A stretch of 64,000 nt of DNA from Ascaris suum (taxonomy: Eukaryota; Nematoda; Chromadorea; Rhabditida; Ascarididae). Below are positions 40,001 to 51,634 of the stretch, in pieces (positions within the stretch are counted from its first letter, which is position 1; every line of letters begins with the position of its first letter). The notes under the pieces were generated by a model, which did no database searches, was not told the DNA's origin, and saw nothing but the letters and a program-made list of their open reading frames with translations. The DNA lies in the NCBI GenBank assembly GCA_013433145.1, contig CM024174.1:8650336-8714335 (forward strand), given 5' to 3'. The position numbers and the translations under genes were made by a program.

Positions 40001-43000
40001 GATTCGCTATCAGCGAATGGCATGTTTTCCATGCCTCAGTTAGTGCCTCCGAGGAGATGCAATCAAACCGCACTCTCTATTGCTGTAAGTTCTAGTTTTT
40101 GCATGAGGGGAAGCCAGCAGTATACCTCATCGGATCACTCCAGACTCCACTTCGCCACCATCTGCTGTATTCGTCACAGAGGTTGTAGCCTACAAGCGAA
40201 ACAGAAAAGAAGATAAGCAATAAAAACTCACTTCATTTGCTTCAACACCGTACTTTTTCCACTCTCTCCGGCACCTGCAAAGCGTCTGAAATTTCATGTG
40301 AAACAAATAGTCAATGAGCATTCCCTTATGGTTAAAAAATGCTATACGCGCAGAACATTGTCTGAGGCCAAGTGAGGTGGGATGGTTGAAATATCACGAT
40401 GATTGCCAGAATGTCTTTGAAACTGAAGCCGCTTTAGTGGGATGCAATGGATGCAGTGGATGTAATTTAGCTCAACGTCTGTGATGTTTTCATTAGCTCA
40501 ACATCTATGCAGCTAACAGAGTCCACTTTTAATAGTCACTGTGCAAATTTTTTGTAGGGAAGAATCCTGTGAAGCAATTACGGAGGAGAGTGAAATTAGA
40601 ATGCAATAGAAGGAAAAGAGAAGGATGGAGTCGAACAATATCCAACAGCAATTAAAACAAAGGTAATTTGGGGAAGCTCAAACCCGTTTACTGCATGAAG
40701 TTGATAGGAATTTTCGAACTTTTCCTCTCATGAATTTCAGGGTTTTTTTTTGAGAGTTCACTTTACTGCTTTCCGCTTTCTTCTTTGCTCCGCTTTGAGT
40801 TCACTGTTTGTTTCCTGTCACGTTTCTGCAGTTGTTTCTCTTGCAAAATAAACGGCTGTAAGTTATACGTGATCGCTCGTCGCTCCGTTCCCCACACTTC
40901 TTTGAATTTTCATCGAATTTATTTTAACTCAACTAAGTTCATTTGGGCTGATCTTTCATCGTGCTAAAAATGAAGCCAAGCTTTTCCCATTCACCAATCC
41001 TTGTGGTCACCAAGGACTGTTAGGTTAATAGCCTTGTTGTCAGACCTCCGATGAATCCTTCTCTTAAATCTTTTAAAGCCCTACTTTAATAGTCCTCCCT
41101 CCTTCTATAATCGTTCACTGTGGCGTTCGGATAAGTGATTTGTTTTATTTTCTGCCGAGCGGAATATGTGCTCTGTAATGACTGCCCTTGGTTGCTGGTA
41201 AATAAAAGTGGAAGGTAACTGTTGGCAATTTACTGCATAATAGATATAAGTGGTTAGTGCCAAATACCTTCATGTCATTTATTCAAAGAGTGTAGTTGCA
41301 TGAGCGTTGTGATGATCTTGCCTGCACACTACTTTTTCTTTGCGCTTAAGAAGCAAGACTGCGCAGCTTGGCAGCTACAGCATATAGATGATCTACTCTT
41401 TTGAATATTCTGGTCAGTACTCTCTCTTCCTTCCATCTGGAAAAGTAGCTCTCCTATGATGCATTTCCCCGTCACTTCTGCGCAAAGTTGGACTATGAAG
41501 TGCTACAAATCGAGGTTTAGCTTCTCGCACGATCTTACCTCCTGTTCAACTACTCTCAAACGTGCTAGCTCCATAGTACATCTACACTCATTTGGCATTA
41601 TAACGGGGCATTCATCGCAGTCGATACAACAGTTCGGTCGTACGGCTGCAATATGCACATTTTCGCTTCTTTCTCAATTCGTGTTAGTCAAAAGTATGCA
41701 CAACGTCCTTTATGTGGAAATTCGTATTAGCTGCTCTCAATTCGAAGACCCCAACAAAGTGACCGTTAAGAAAATCTTTTAATGTTCACTAGCTTGAGAG
41801 ATGCATATTCTCCTCACAGCTCGTCTTCTCTTCGCTTGTTTATGTGGTCTCAATTGCACTTTCGTTCTCAGTTCTTATTGAGCTGAAATGATCTCTTTTT
41901 TTATTGAACGCCACGAGTAATCGATTTTTGCACAGTGAATATACTCTTGTGCGAGGCAGTCGTTATTGCCTTATTGCTGCAATAATTGAAGGAACTCTTC
42001 AGATGCTTTACTCTTTTCACACTAAAATGATAAACAAACGTTTCCAAAAGCTCGCTAACGTGCGCATCAAAAATTTTACGAACATATTCAAAGATCACTC
42101 CCTTGCTCCATACCTTTTATTGAACTGCTATTTAGGACTATTCCATACGAAAATATCCTCCCCGTCCCCTTCTTCTAAGCCCTCGGCATATCCGTAACTG
42201 CTCATAACAATTTCTTCAGTGTTTCACCTTCCGAAATCTGATGCCAGCCTTCTCCAAAATGTTCTCTATACCATTCTTTAATTCCTCGGAGTGCCTCGCT
42301 TTCACGTTGACTGCATTTAGATGTGGAGTTTATGAGCGGAAATCGAGATGTGGCGAGATAGTCTTCCACTGGCTTGGTACACGGCATGTTGGCCTGGTTC
42401 AAAAGAAGTACGCAAAATGATGGTGTAGAACTATTTATGTCTCATAATTAACAATATAATAATAGGACAAGGGTGCTGAAGAAGCACGCGTGTTTATCCA
42501 ACAGCTGCCAAAGTACGGCATTACACTCGTTAAATTTCAGAAGAAAATCAGGAGGAATGATTACAAACCTCTCGTGTTTAATGAGCATCCAATAACGGGA
42601 TCTATTCATTAACGGATCTCTCATGCGTAAAGCGAGGCAGAAAGAAAAGCGCGAAAGAAATGCCAATTAATCACTTTCTGTCGTCGATAAAGAAAGCTTA
42701 CAATGATGAGCAAAATGTTGAACAGACTAATCTTGCATGTATCCACAGGCGTCGAATTTATTGCATGAGAGCGAAATCATTCAAGTTGTATAGAAATTAT
42801 CCCTGCGGTGAAATGTTTCATCACCAGTATTGGCATCGCGCGTTCCAAACTTCGGAGACTACCGAACGAATTTCTTTGGAGCTCTAACATTCGATGACAA
42901 ACGTATTCGAAGTTTGCAGATTCCAGCAGAAGTTGTGCTCAACCTAACCAGTTTCTTCAACATGCAACGGATTCAAATATAAACTCCGAATACGTTCAAC

Positions 43001-43412
43001 GATAAGCTCTTGCCCATCTCTTTCGCAAGATATGGTCATTCTAGAGAAAATATTTTTCGCTTTGAACCGAGGAATCCCGCAGAAGGGTTCCCTGACTGCC
43101 AGTGGATAAATCTGATTGCAGGCACGCAGCTGTGACAGGTACTACTCGGTTTGGCAGAATGATCATTTTTTTCGACGACTTTGAACGTTCCTTCTGCGGT
43201 CAAATGTCTGCAGCCTTGATAGGGTTTGTTCCTACTCCAAGATTCACTACTGAGATTTTTTCAGCAGTAACTGACGTTTAGCATGGGAAAACCATACCTA
43301 AAAGAAGAAGCTTCACAACCGAATCGTCCTCTTTCCGATTCTTTTCGATCTCGCGGTTGATTTCTGCATTTCTCTTGATCAAATCCGACTTCGAACTTTC
43401 GCAATTGCCCAT
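28017..43412 (-). CDS. Heterotrimeric G-protein alpha subunit, Gi/o class, complete 8-exon gene
   Basis: A membrane-anchored GTPase relaying signals from seven-transmembrane receptors. Exons (minus): 43412-43298, 40274-40232, 37784-37643, 35329-35154, 31969-31841, 30732-30603, 29242-29086, 28204-28017. All phases fit, giving 1080 bases and 359 residues, the usual family size. MGNCESS gives Gly2 for myristoylation and Cys4 for palmitoylation. The P-loop GAGESGKST is at residues 39-47, split over exons 1 and 2. Switch I is RVATMGV with catalytic Arg183 and Thr186; the residue before the Gly is Met instead of the usual Thr. Switch II is [12 protein letters not shown] (205-216), with Gln209 kept and Gln212 where Glu is common. 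The guanine motifs NKKD (274-277) and TCATDT (329-334) are intact. The C-terminus KGCGLY has the pertussis-toxin-type Cys at -4 (Cys356). Exon 6 uses a GTTCGC donor. Which worm gpa gene is orthologous was not decided. Confidence 0.96.
28335..28368. repeat. Perfect tandem 17-mer, two copies
   Basis: TCAAGCCACTCAGAACC is repeated head to tail at 28335-28351 and 28352-28368, in the last intron of the G-alpha gene. It looks like a recent slippage duplication. Confidence 0.9.
31970..35153. other. Intron 4 of the G-alpha gene, 3.2 kb
   Basis: No nested gene is supported. Overlapping open frames occur on plus at 33390-33871 and on minus at 33906-34184, none with a family match. An 11-bp inverted repeat (TTAGGTTCAAG with CTTGAACCTAA) lies at 32404-32431. 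Confidence 0.5.
35330..43297. other. Introns 1-3 of the G-alpha gene
   Basis: Introns 37785-40231 and 40275-43297 total over 5 kb; 35330-37642 separates exons 3 and 4. A long minus-strand frame at 39144-39590 is hydrophobic, lacks domain features and is treated as chance. A short coding-like frame at 42202-42387 is listed separately. No RNA genes were recognised. Confidence 0.5.
42202..42387 (-). CDS. Small coding-like frame inside G-alpha intron 1
   Basis: An ATG at 42387 opens 61 codons to a TGA stop. The product is hydrophilic with two Cys and aromatic/acidic helix-like segments ([20 protein letters not shown], then EGWHQISEG). A possible acceptor (TTTTGAACCAG) lies just 5' of the ATG, so it could be a terminal exon rather than a whole gene. 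It sits on the same strand as the host gene. No family is recognised, and it may be an alternative exon. Confidence 0.35.
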   Translation of the reverse strand: MPCTKPVEDYLATSRFPLINSTSKCSQRESEALRGIKEWYREHFGEGWHQISEGETLKKLL

Positions 43413-46400
43413 TTTCCCCGGTGTCGAACCCGTCTTGCTTGAATTTCCAGGCTCGATGGCCTGAACGTTCGTGTGAAATTTCGAGTTTCTGCTTGAAGAC
43501 CAATTACTACGTCACCGCACAAAACAAAGAAAACTTCACAGATGTGCAGAACTGTCGAATAGCGGCCGTCTGCAATGGAGTCTTCGTTAAATGATTTTAT
43601 CAAATTCATGTAATAAATTCGACGGCTATTATCAAATGATCTTTGCTTTCTGCCTTAAATCATCACCGGAATGAGGAGATCGATGCTTAGCAAATTCGGG
43701 GCAGGATCTTCATAAAAGGGAAAGAATGCGAAGAGGCATTTTCTTTCCATGAAAGTTAGGAGATCATGTGCTTAAGATATTCTTTATTATAAAGTTCATT
43801 TCATTTGTTTGTATCGTCACGACAACATAACAGAATGCCTTAAACATTCCTCTGTTATTTCACATAAATGTGTCACGCAATATGTTTTAACGATGCAATT
43901 CATTTCTGTGGTTCCTGCCGTTGGGGCTGAATAGCGGTGACGCACGATTCCTTCCATGCTTCCCACACTTCGCTTTCAACTCTTACATATGCAGTTGTGA
44001 TAACATATAATATTAAAGTCTGCTATTCGATCAATGAATTAAGCTGGATAAGCACCTATTTAGGAGAAATGAGATAATAGCGGTAAAAGCCTCTTGAATC
44101 CAGCCTATTCCTCAGTATGGATCCCTTCATCAAATAGCACAAAAATAGAAGCTTTGAGACTCCTGTTCAGGTGAAAACGGAAGTGAGACCGATCAGGGAT
44201 GCAACATATAAAATAAGTAAAAAATACGAGAAACTGAAAATAAACGAAAATTGGCACGGAAAAACAAAGCCATATTTGAAGACGCGCAGTCATGCACATG
44301 GCAGCTGTCTTATTTAAAGCGAATTTTTTAGTCAGGCATGAACTTTCCTCGCAGCCCAATGAAAGCATTCCCCGCAGCGCTTGCGAAGCTGCGAATATTA
44401 CTTTTTTTTACTCACGCCTCCTCAGTTTCCAGGTATGAAAGGGCCGTTGGCGCCGTATTCCGAAGTAATTCAGTAGTTCAGCGTTTCCCTCCCAAGACCT
44501 AATTGGGGGCTTGGCATGCATCTACCGATGTCGTTTTTGACAATCCCCATCAAGGATGGCTAGAGCAGAAAAAAAAATGTAAGAACGTATCGAAGAATAC
44601 TTGAGAGTGATTATGAATGCAAATTATATCCACTAAATGTTGATGTATCATTTGCAAGTTTTGTATTTGCAATGCTATCGTTAAATAAACCACAGATGAT
44701 CACCTTTTTAGCCCCTCCCATCGTTCTTTCGTGCATAAATCCTCTGTGGTACAAATCCAGTAAGAACGTAAGTCCTAATCGTGCTAAAATTCACTGTTCC
44801 TTCCTTTCTGCAAATTTAAAAAACGCTCCCTTCCATGCATCGGCTTGTATAAAATATATTATGCTCGCTGTTTGGGACATGTGCAGAAATGTATCAAAGC
44901 TTAAACTCGAAATGCGCAGGAGGCAGTATTAGCGCTTCATGGGTCACCTAATGAGCAATTAGCGAAAAAGCGCTCACAACGGCACTCACATCTGTTGAAC
45001 AATAAAGCAAACATGAGTTAACATCTTGAATGTTCTGAAGCTCGGATATGCACGCTTACTCAGCTTTACAGCGCCGTCCCTAGCTTCACCAATGCGAGCT
45101 ACAAAGAAGAAATCACTTAGTCAAGAAGGAAAAGAATTCCCATTGCAAATTCGTAGTAAATTTAGCCACTGATATTTTGCACGCTCCTATAAGGAATATG
45201 CAAAGTTTACGGACCAGTGTTTGCCTCTTGGTTCAGCCCTTCAATGCATCTGTCTTGACGGTTTTCTTTGAAATTATATTTGTCAGTGCTCAGTCAGTGT
45301 CATATGTGGCATCAATAAGCTATCGCTTATACTCATTTGTTTGTGCGCATAATCGGAGCTGACGTGATCCAGCGTTCACCTTGCCGTATGGCCACTCGAC
45401 TCGCGCGAATACTCAATACGAGATTTGATCAGCACCAGCTAGCAACGTTTTCCCCCATGAGGCTAAATGCATTCTTTGTTACATGGCGTTATGTAGCATT
45501 CGTTCAAAACTTTATTCAAAGAAGTTTGTCCGAGTGAAGCAGCAGCACTGTCGTCTGCTTTAATCGCCTACTGCGAAAAGACAGCTTTTTGCCAGGACAG
45601 AGCTCGTCAGAGAACACTTTGAGGTAAGCGCACCGAGTGCGAAATTGGAAAGTGATTTGGTTTGAAAAGCGACTCATGAGGAAGTCGGAGATTTGTACTT
45701 TGTTGACATTATAGCCGCGCATTCATTTCAACACAGCAAAATTATTTGGCGATCAAACTACCGACGAGATGAGCAGCCATTTCGAGGGTAGTTTCTGTAT
45801 GCTGAAGGCGAATGAAACGGATGTGATTTTAAAAAAAGCCAGGAGGGAGTGTTCAACATTACTGGAAGGAAAATAATTTCTTATTTCATATAAGTGCTAG
45901 TTCATTCCATCCTTGTATTTTGTGTTTACGCAATTAAACCTATCAAATTTGCCATCCTTAGCTAAAAACGGCAAAAAAGTACCATATCCTTTTAGGATCG
46001 GCATGCCTATACCTTCTTCGAGTCAGTTGTGGTTCCATGTAGGTTCTTTCTTTATAACGCATAGGACATTAGACATTATACTATACAAGAATGCAACAAA
46101 ATTTTTAAACTGTTCTCCTCCTCCATCTGTAGACACCTAATTCCGAGGTGCACATCTTTGTCGCGTGCTCACGTGCACATTAAAGTGCACGGCTAATCGC
46201 ACATCTCCCGATGCGGATCCTAGAAGGATACATAAGTGGAAATATTTTTACTGAGATGAATTTTTCTACTTCACCTGTTGTCGTCGTTGAGTAATATGCT
46301 GGGAAAAACCTTTCAGAAGTTTATGAAAGCAGATCAACCCTCGTCCGAAGTGTTTAGCTCTATCATTTGAATTACACGCAACCTAGATGAGAAATGTTGG

Positions 46401-47740
46401 AGAGTAATGAGGAAGGCGATATTAGCAAAATTTTCAACGCGTTAAGTGACTATGCGTCATCACACTCGATATATAAAACTGACTGAAAGCAGCAAAAGTA
46501 TGAACTGAAGGAATTCTCGATGTAAGAAAGAGAAGCATTTGCCAGACGCTAGAATAGAACGAGTAAAGGCTGTAACACTGTGTCACAAAATATAAAAGCA
46601 TTTGTCACCAAGGATACGATACAAGAAAGTTTTAGTAAACGCTTACGAGCAAGGAGAATTCTCTCTTCACTGCCGTAGAGAAAAATTAGATTGGCTCACG
46701 CACCTTCATATCCCTTTCGTAGATGCGAAGAATGGCGAGCAAATCAAAATTCGTAGTTCATTTCACAAAAACTCAGAGTGGATTGAATTCACTAAAACTT
46801 CGCTCATAGTGAACGCTGTGAAAAATCTTTTAGAGAAAAGTGAAATTTTCTAAAGCGGAATGGAGAAAACGGCCCGAATGCTGGATTTCTATTGTTTTTG
46901 ATTGTGATAAAATATGAGCTCATGGATATATTTATCTTTTACCTGTTTACTTTATACGGATTTACATTTACACTTACATTTACGTTTACGAATGCTGGAA
47001 ACCTTTCACTTAGGCATTTACGCTTTAGCGCGTTCGATAGAGTGCAAACGTTAATCTGCGAAGTTCATAAATTTGAGGGTTTGGAGGAGAGGGTGCTGGG
47101 ATATGATGAAATCTCCACAGATACCCATTGGCCACGTGGTTTAAGCACAACCGAACCAACGAAGCAACAAGCGTAAGATAATTGCAGGCATTGCATACTA
47201 GATGATGAGGGATGGAGCAGTAATTCATACAATGCTGAACCGTTCATCCAACTTGGAGGTGTCCTGCCACATTCGTTCACGTTGCGTATTTTTCCTTGCA
47301 AAGGAGGGGAAGAGAGCCACCAACAGGGGCGGGAACTGGGAGTTCCCTCTGTCGCATCGGAGGGAAATCCCAGTCGCATCAGAGATGATCGCATAGATGT
47401 GTGCTTTGCAAGGTGTCGATTGCCTCAGTCGAATAGCCCAGGGCTTCACTGTTCCTTAACAAGGATAAAAACGAGACGGACGAAACAAGGCAGTTGCATA
47501 TGCGACACAGTTTGAAATACAGGAGAGGCAGTCCTTAGCCACCCCCTTCCACCTCCCTCCCGCTTCTACATGATCACATCAGCATAGCAATGGACTAACG
47601 TTTGCGTAGGCGTGGAAAAGCACAAAACATTCGCTGAAGGGTTCAACAACGCTCTGTCCACAAAAGGGGAACAATGGTCACGTTGCTGAATGACGAATGG
47701 GTGGGCAATGACTCAGCAATGTATTTCCATAAAGTTTCCG
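43413..47740. other. Region upstream of the G-alpha start, no gene assigned
   Basis: It should contain the G-alpha promoter, but no TATA box or clear trans-splice acceptor was fixed. A (TTTACA)-like tandem lies at about 46960-46990. A plus-strand frame at 46602-46853 is coding-like but lacks splice or start support. Confidence 0.4.
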
Positions 47741-47916
47741 TCATGGGTCCAATGAATGTGAACTTTCGCACACGTTAAATGAATGCGCCGTATTCGGTAA
47801 CCGCAAGTCCGAATGTGAACGGAGTTGCATGGCAACCGAGTCATGCGGAGAACACGATGCTCGATTTGCACAAAGCAGGTTATTGACATTTTCGAAACGC
47901 AAACCAATAACTGTGC
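47741..47916 (-). CDS. Candidate 3'-terminal exon, unknown protein
   Basis: A strong TTTTCGTCAG acceptor leads into 58 open codons ending at TGA (47741-47743). The sequence is Ser-, Asn- and His-rich with three Cys (FENVNNLLCANRASCSPHDS). The phase at entry is 1. It may end the gene represented by the candidates at 48.2-48.8 kb, but the joins were not proven. Confidence 0.38.
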
Positions 47917-48219
47917 CTGACGAAAACAAAAGCAGATATTCAACTTCATCGGTAATGCCAGTATGAATTCTCAGTCATTTTGCTGTCATATCTGTTGCGG
48001 ATCAGTCGGGCGCGCTGTTTTTTTTACTCATGGCACACAAGGAAGGAAAAATAGAAATCCGTCCCAGCTAATTAAGCAGTGGCAGTTACAAGCGACTTGC
48101 AACTGGAATTGTTCTTCGAACAAAAACAATGCGTTGGCGAGATTTTGAAATAGGAATTTTCTGCACTTTTAGGATGTCAAATATCGGAAATTAGTGATTA
48201 GTGGCAATTGCAGTCTCCT

Positions 48220-48400
48220 CTAACGAGTTGTCTGAAGCTTGAAAACCGGATCCTTTGCCATCTCACAACAGCTTGGCATAATTCCCGGAAGTAGGACGCA
48301 TTCATTTGCTAACGGCATCTTTGCCCACATCGTCTTATCATACATCATGCAAAGGAGCACAAAAATTGTAATCTTTCGATCAAGGCAAAGGCAAAGTTTT
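48220..48400 (-). CDS. Candidate exon, HEAT-like helix
   Basis: The frame ends at TAG (48220-48222) and reads YDKTMWAKMPLANECVLLPG followed by IMPSCCEMAKDPVFKLQTTR. The pattern 'LLPGI...C.EMAKDPVF' resembles one helical repeat of HEAT-type proteins; this is only resemblance. The 5' edge is approximate because no strong acceptor is visible. Confidence 0.33.
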
Positions 48401-48717
48401 CTTTCATTTCTTCCCAAATCACGCTTATTTCTATGTTCCTCCGACCAGCAAACGGGCGTAAGATTTTGCTGGGCAAGCTTGCGCTTGAGGATCCTTTACA
48501 AGCGCAATCATTAGGCCGAGTAACTTCGTAAGGTAGGCTCTTGATTCTCTCGAAGACTTACATGGTCACTTATATTGGCAACATTTTGAACTTATATGAT
48601 CACCGAAGTGATCCATTTTGCCAGGAATGCCGGCTGCAGTCGCTCCAATTCTATCGGGTTTTTGCCATCCTTCTGCAGACTATTCCCGAAATCTCTCCTA
48701 TCACCCTGGTAACGGAC

Positions 48718-48801
48718 CTTGCGATCTAAATCCAGCCAGTTTTCGCAGGCTTTATAAATGCAAGGTATCATTCTGTCAACAATCATATCACTGCCCATCT
48801 C
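48718..48801 (-). CDS. Candidate exon, unknown helical protein
   Basis: A CTGCACAG acceptor precedes 28 codons (EMGSDMIVDRMIPCIYKACE, then NWLDLDRK) up to an AAG|GTCCGT donor; a second donor 13 bases further on is also possible. The 5' half looks like an amphipathic helix. It may belong with the candidate at 48.2 kb. Confidence 0.36.
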
Positions 48802-49733
48802 CTGTGCAGCGAAGTTTCCGAGCCAATCGTTTCATCCGCTTCAGCTTTCCGGCTTGCGCAGATCGTTTAACCAATGTCGAATTGTGTGTGTATGTATGCG
48901 TCCATCTAACCGTCTGGTCTACAAGTTCATCTCAAGAATCGCTGAGGCTGCAGCTATACAAGCAAGAAGATCTACGGTGCACCGTAGGATGACCTTAATG
49001 CATTTACATCATTAATGCATTTGTGCTAGACCGTGCAAGTCGTTCGTCTCTAGGGGGGGGGGGGGGGTTCCGAAACGATATTGTGTACACCCACGTGATA
49101 TGCCCCTTCGCTTATCTGTTCTTACAAGCTTACTGCGTCACGTGTAGCGTACAGCCATAGAAATAATAACGAGTCTTCAGTAGCGTATCCACTTCAAGTG
49201 AACAGTTAATGCGTGTAGTTCAACAGTAGGCTAGGTTGTTCTTGAACAGTTACGTCAAATCAGGAGGTGGCAATTTTCTACAACATTTTTTGAACTTGAT
49301 GGATGAACCTTTAAGGTGGCACGAGAATCATGCTATCCACTGGTACAAATTATAGTTGCCAAGCCTGGAAACTTAGATTTAACAGTTGCTAATTGAAGCC
49401 TGCAAAACAGGCATATGCATACGCATATGAGCATGACGACATCACAAAGCATTTCGCGTGTCGGAACTTTTCAAAGAGGGTAAACCAGTACAGCTGGTGA
49501 TGTGATGTCGAATACGAAGGCAGCTGAGCAAACGCTCGCCTAAATAGCATCTTGCAAAATGTGTCCTTTTACGTGCTCATATGTTGTTGAGTGATCGTTC
49601 GCTCACTGAGGTTTTACTGAATCGTTCCTACCGCAAATTCAATTCATCCATACCAGACTCAATCAAGAACAACTCCAAATTCGATTTGCTGCTGAATATT
49701 GCTTCAGCATGAATAATCGTTTAGTCGGGCAAA

Positions 49734-49736
<3 letters not shown>

Positions 49737-49811
<75 letters not shown>
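49737..49811. repeat. (AT)n microsatellite, about 75 bases
   Basis: An uninterrupted AT dinucleotide run. A tandem 14-mer AATGCGACGCAAAG occurs soon after, at 49867-49880 and 49885-49898. Confidence 0.98.
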
Positions 49812-49814
<3 letters not shown>

Positions 49815-50027
49815 TAGCTTTTTGTACTTTCGAAGCCATTGAATCTCAGTTCAGTTTTTGAAATTTAATGCGACGCAAAGATTGAATGCGACGCAAAGCA
49901 GGCCAAAATTGATGTTAAAGCAGGTCCTGTCTTCGAACTTTCTTAATCGGTAGCACTAGTTTTAGGTTCTATCTGTTTGTAATCCTTCTTCCACCCTCTC
50001 GACCTTGGTTGCCACTCTTCTCTACAT

Positions 50028-50254
50028 CTAACTGCATTCGTTTTCTTTGGGCTCTGGTAATCTTCTCTGCTCAATTAGCATAGTCCCAAATGTGAAACAG
50101 TGGTTTTGACGAGGCATGCAGTCGGCCGTTCGTGTGAACTCAATAAGAAGGTTGCTGCCATCAAAAAGAATTGCTTCTCCATATTTCAGGACGTAGTTAA
50201 TGGTTGATTCGCAACGTTCACCGAACAATCCATAGGAGTATTGCATCGGATACG
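50028..50254 (-). CDS. Candidate terminal exon, possible CUB-like extracellular domain
   Basis: An acceptor (TTGACACAG) leads into 75 open codons ending at a TAG stop at 50028-50030. The translation has four Cys and the block VLKYGEAILFDGSNLLIEFT, then CMPRQNHCFTFGTML. The order 'S/D-G-N/S-L-L-I-x-F ... F-x-F' recalls the C-terminal beta strands of CUB domains in secreted worm proteins. The match is by eye and partial. A further minus-strand frame upstream (50351-50600) may hold another exon, but it runs into the left LTR-like arm. Confidence 0.42.
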
Positions 50255-50562
50255 CTGTGTCAATTTGTGTGCACTAGATCTGATCGTCGAAGAATATGTG
50301 GCCCTAGTGGTTTTTCTGTTTGCACCTGTTGGCAGTCAGTGAGAGTAATATTATGCACAGAGTAGGTGTCGTTGACTATTTCTAGACTCCAGCGGATAAA
50401 TGCCCATGTGCAGAGTGTTCGCGTAAGCTGAGAACATTAGGTCGCCTTTGATAGAAGGCCATGCGATGTGTTCTTCAACGGTCCAGCGCTCATGCTGTAC
50501 AACTGATTGGCTGAGGAGGTCGGATGGACACTTCAGAGTGTTGATAAGTACAGAGATGCACT

Positions 50563-51634
50563 TGCTGCCGCGAAGCCATGCGAGTGAGTTTTCTGGCTGG
50601 TAGAGACATGAAATTGAAATCCGTCTCAACGCAGCAACTCACGAAACTGTTAGATTTGACTTTCTGCTATAGCGACTATATCGTTCAGTCAAGTGGCGGT
50701 GCGGTTCCTATGGAGGCGCAACTCTCTTACATTTTGTCAACATTACCCCCCCCCCCCTTTATTGTTTTATGCTTGAATTTCTCCTCGCATCTTGCTTATC
50801 ATCATTGGTTGTCAATAGTATTGATGTTTGGCAATCTGTTCACCACATGTTTGCATCTCTTTCTTTAACACATCAGGAAAAACCTACCTCAGCTACTTCG
50901 ACCTTGCATTTTGATGTTCTGGTCTACATTTCTTAGTTGCGTTGCGTTTGGATGTCGTTCGAAAGTACCTTAAGGTTTAATTGCCTAAGCGTGAGCTGCG
51001 GGGCGATTGCAGGGCTGAGTAGTGTCCCCCGAGCTTTGTGAATAAACTTGGGGGGAACCAAGGAGGGAGTTGAGCGGATTAACTGAGGAAACGAGGGGAG
51101 CAAATGGATGAGCCCTCTTCAAATCGTGCCAGATTACTTATTAAGCACATTCATATACCGTTCACTGCTGAAGATCTCGAGCCGTCTCAAGTGCAGCAGA
51201 GAAGTTGGAGAGCATAAATGAGGAAATATCGACGGCCTAACAAAACAATTTGCGATAAACACCTGTGAACCCGCAACTGCTAGGTAGTGGTGGCTTGGTA
51301 CTCTTCAGATAACCTAGTGGTCGGCACAGGCGCAATCATCCGATACCTCTAGCACTTGTATTGAACTTCGTTATAAGAAACCCTACTTGCCGTAATTGAC
51401 GTAGTTCCACTCGTGTAAAGCAGCTTTAAGGCGCCCATAGTTTATATCGTTTACGTCGCGCAACCTGCACCTGAATCTTCATCGTTATTCCATATGCTGC
51501 TTTGATATTGTTGGTGTAGTAACAAGCCTGTATTACTTGTAAGTTTCATTCCACGTATGTGGTGGTTCCTAAACCTATTATTCTATTCTCTAATAAACCT
51601 GCGATGTTGCTATTTCCTTTTTGTCGTCTACATG
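50563..51634 (+). repeat. Left LTR-like arm
   Basis: It pairs with the right arm at 53726-54737 in reverse complement. From 51164 to 51634 the match is near-identical with a few substitutions and small indels. From 50563 to about 51163 it is clearly related but much diverged, and it includes a C12 run at 50746-50757 missing from the other arm. Confidence 0.9.

Noticed and set aside
48618..48992. 124-codon plus-strand frame
   Set aside because: Pro/Ser/Cys-rich, without splice logic, and overlaps a better minus-strand candidate exon.
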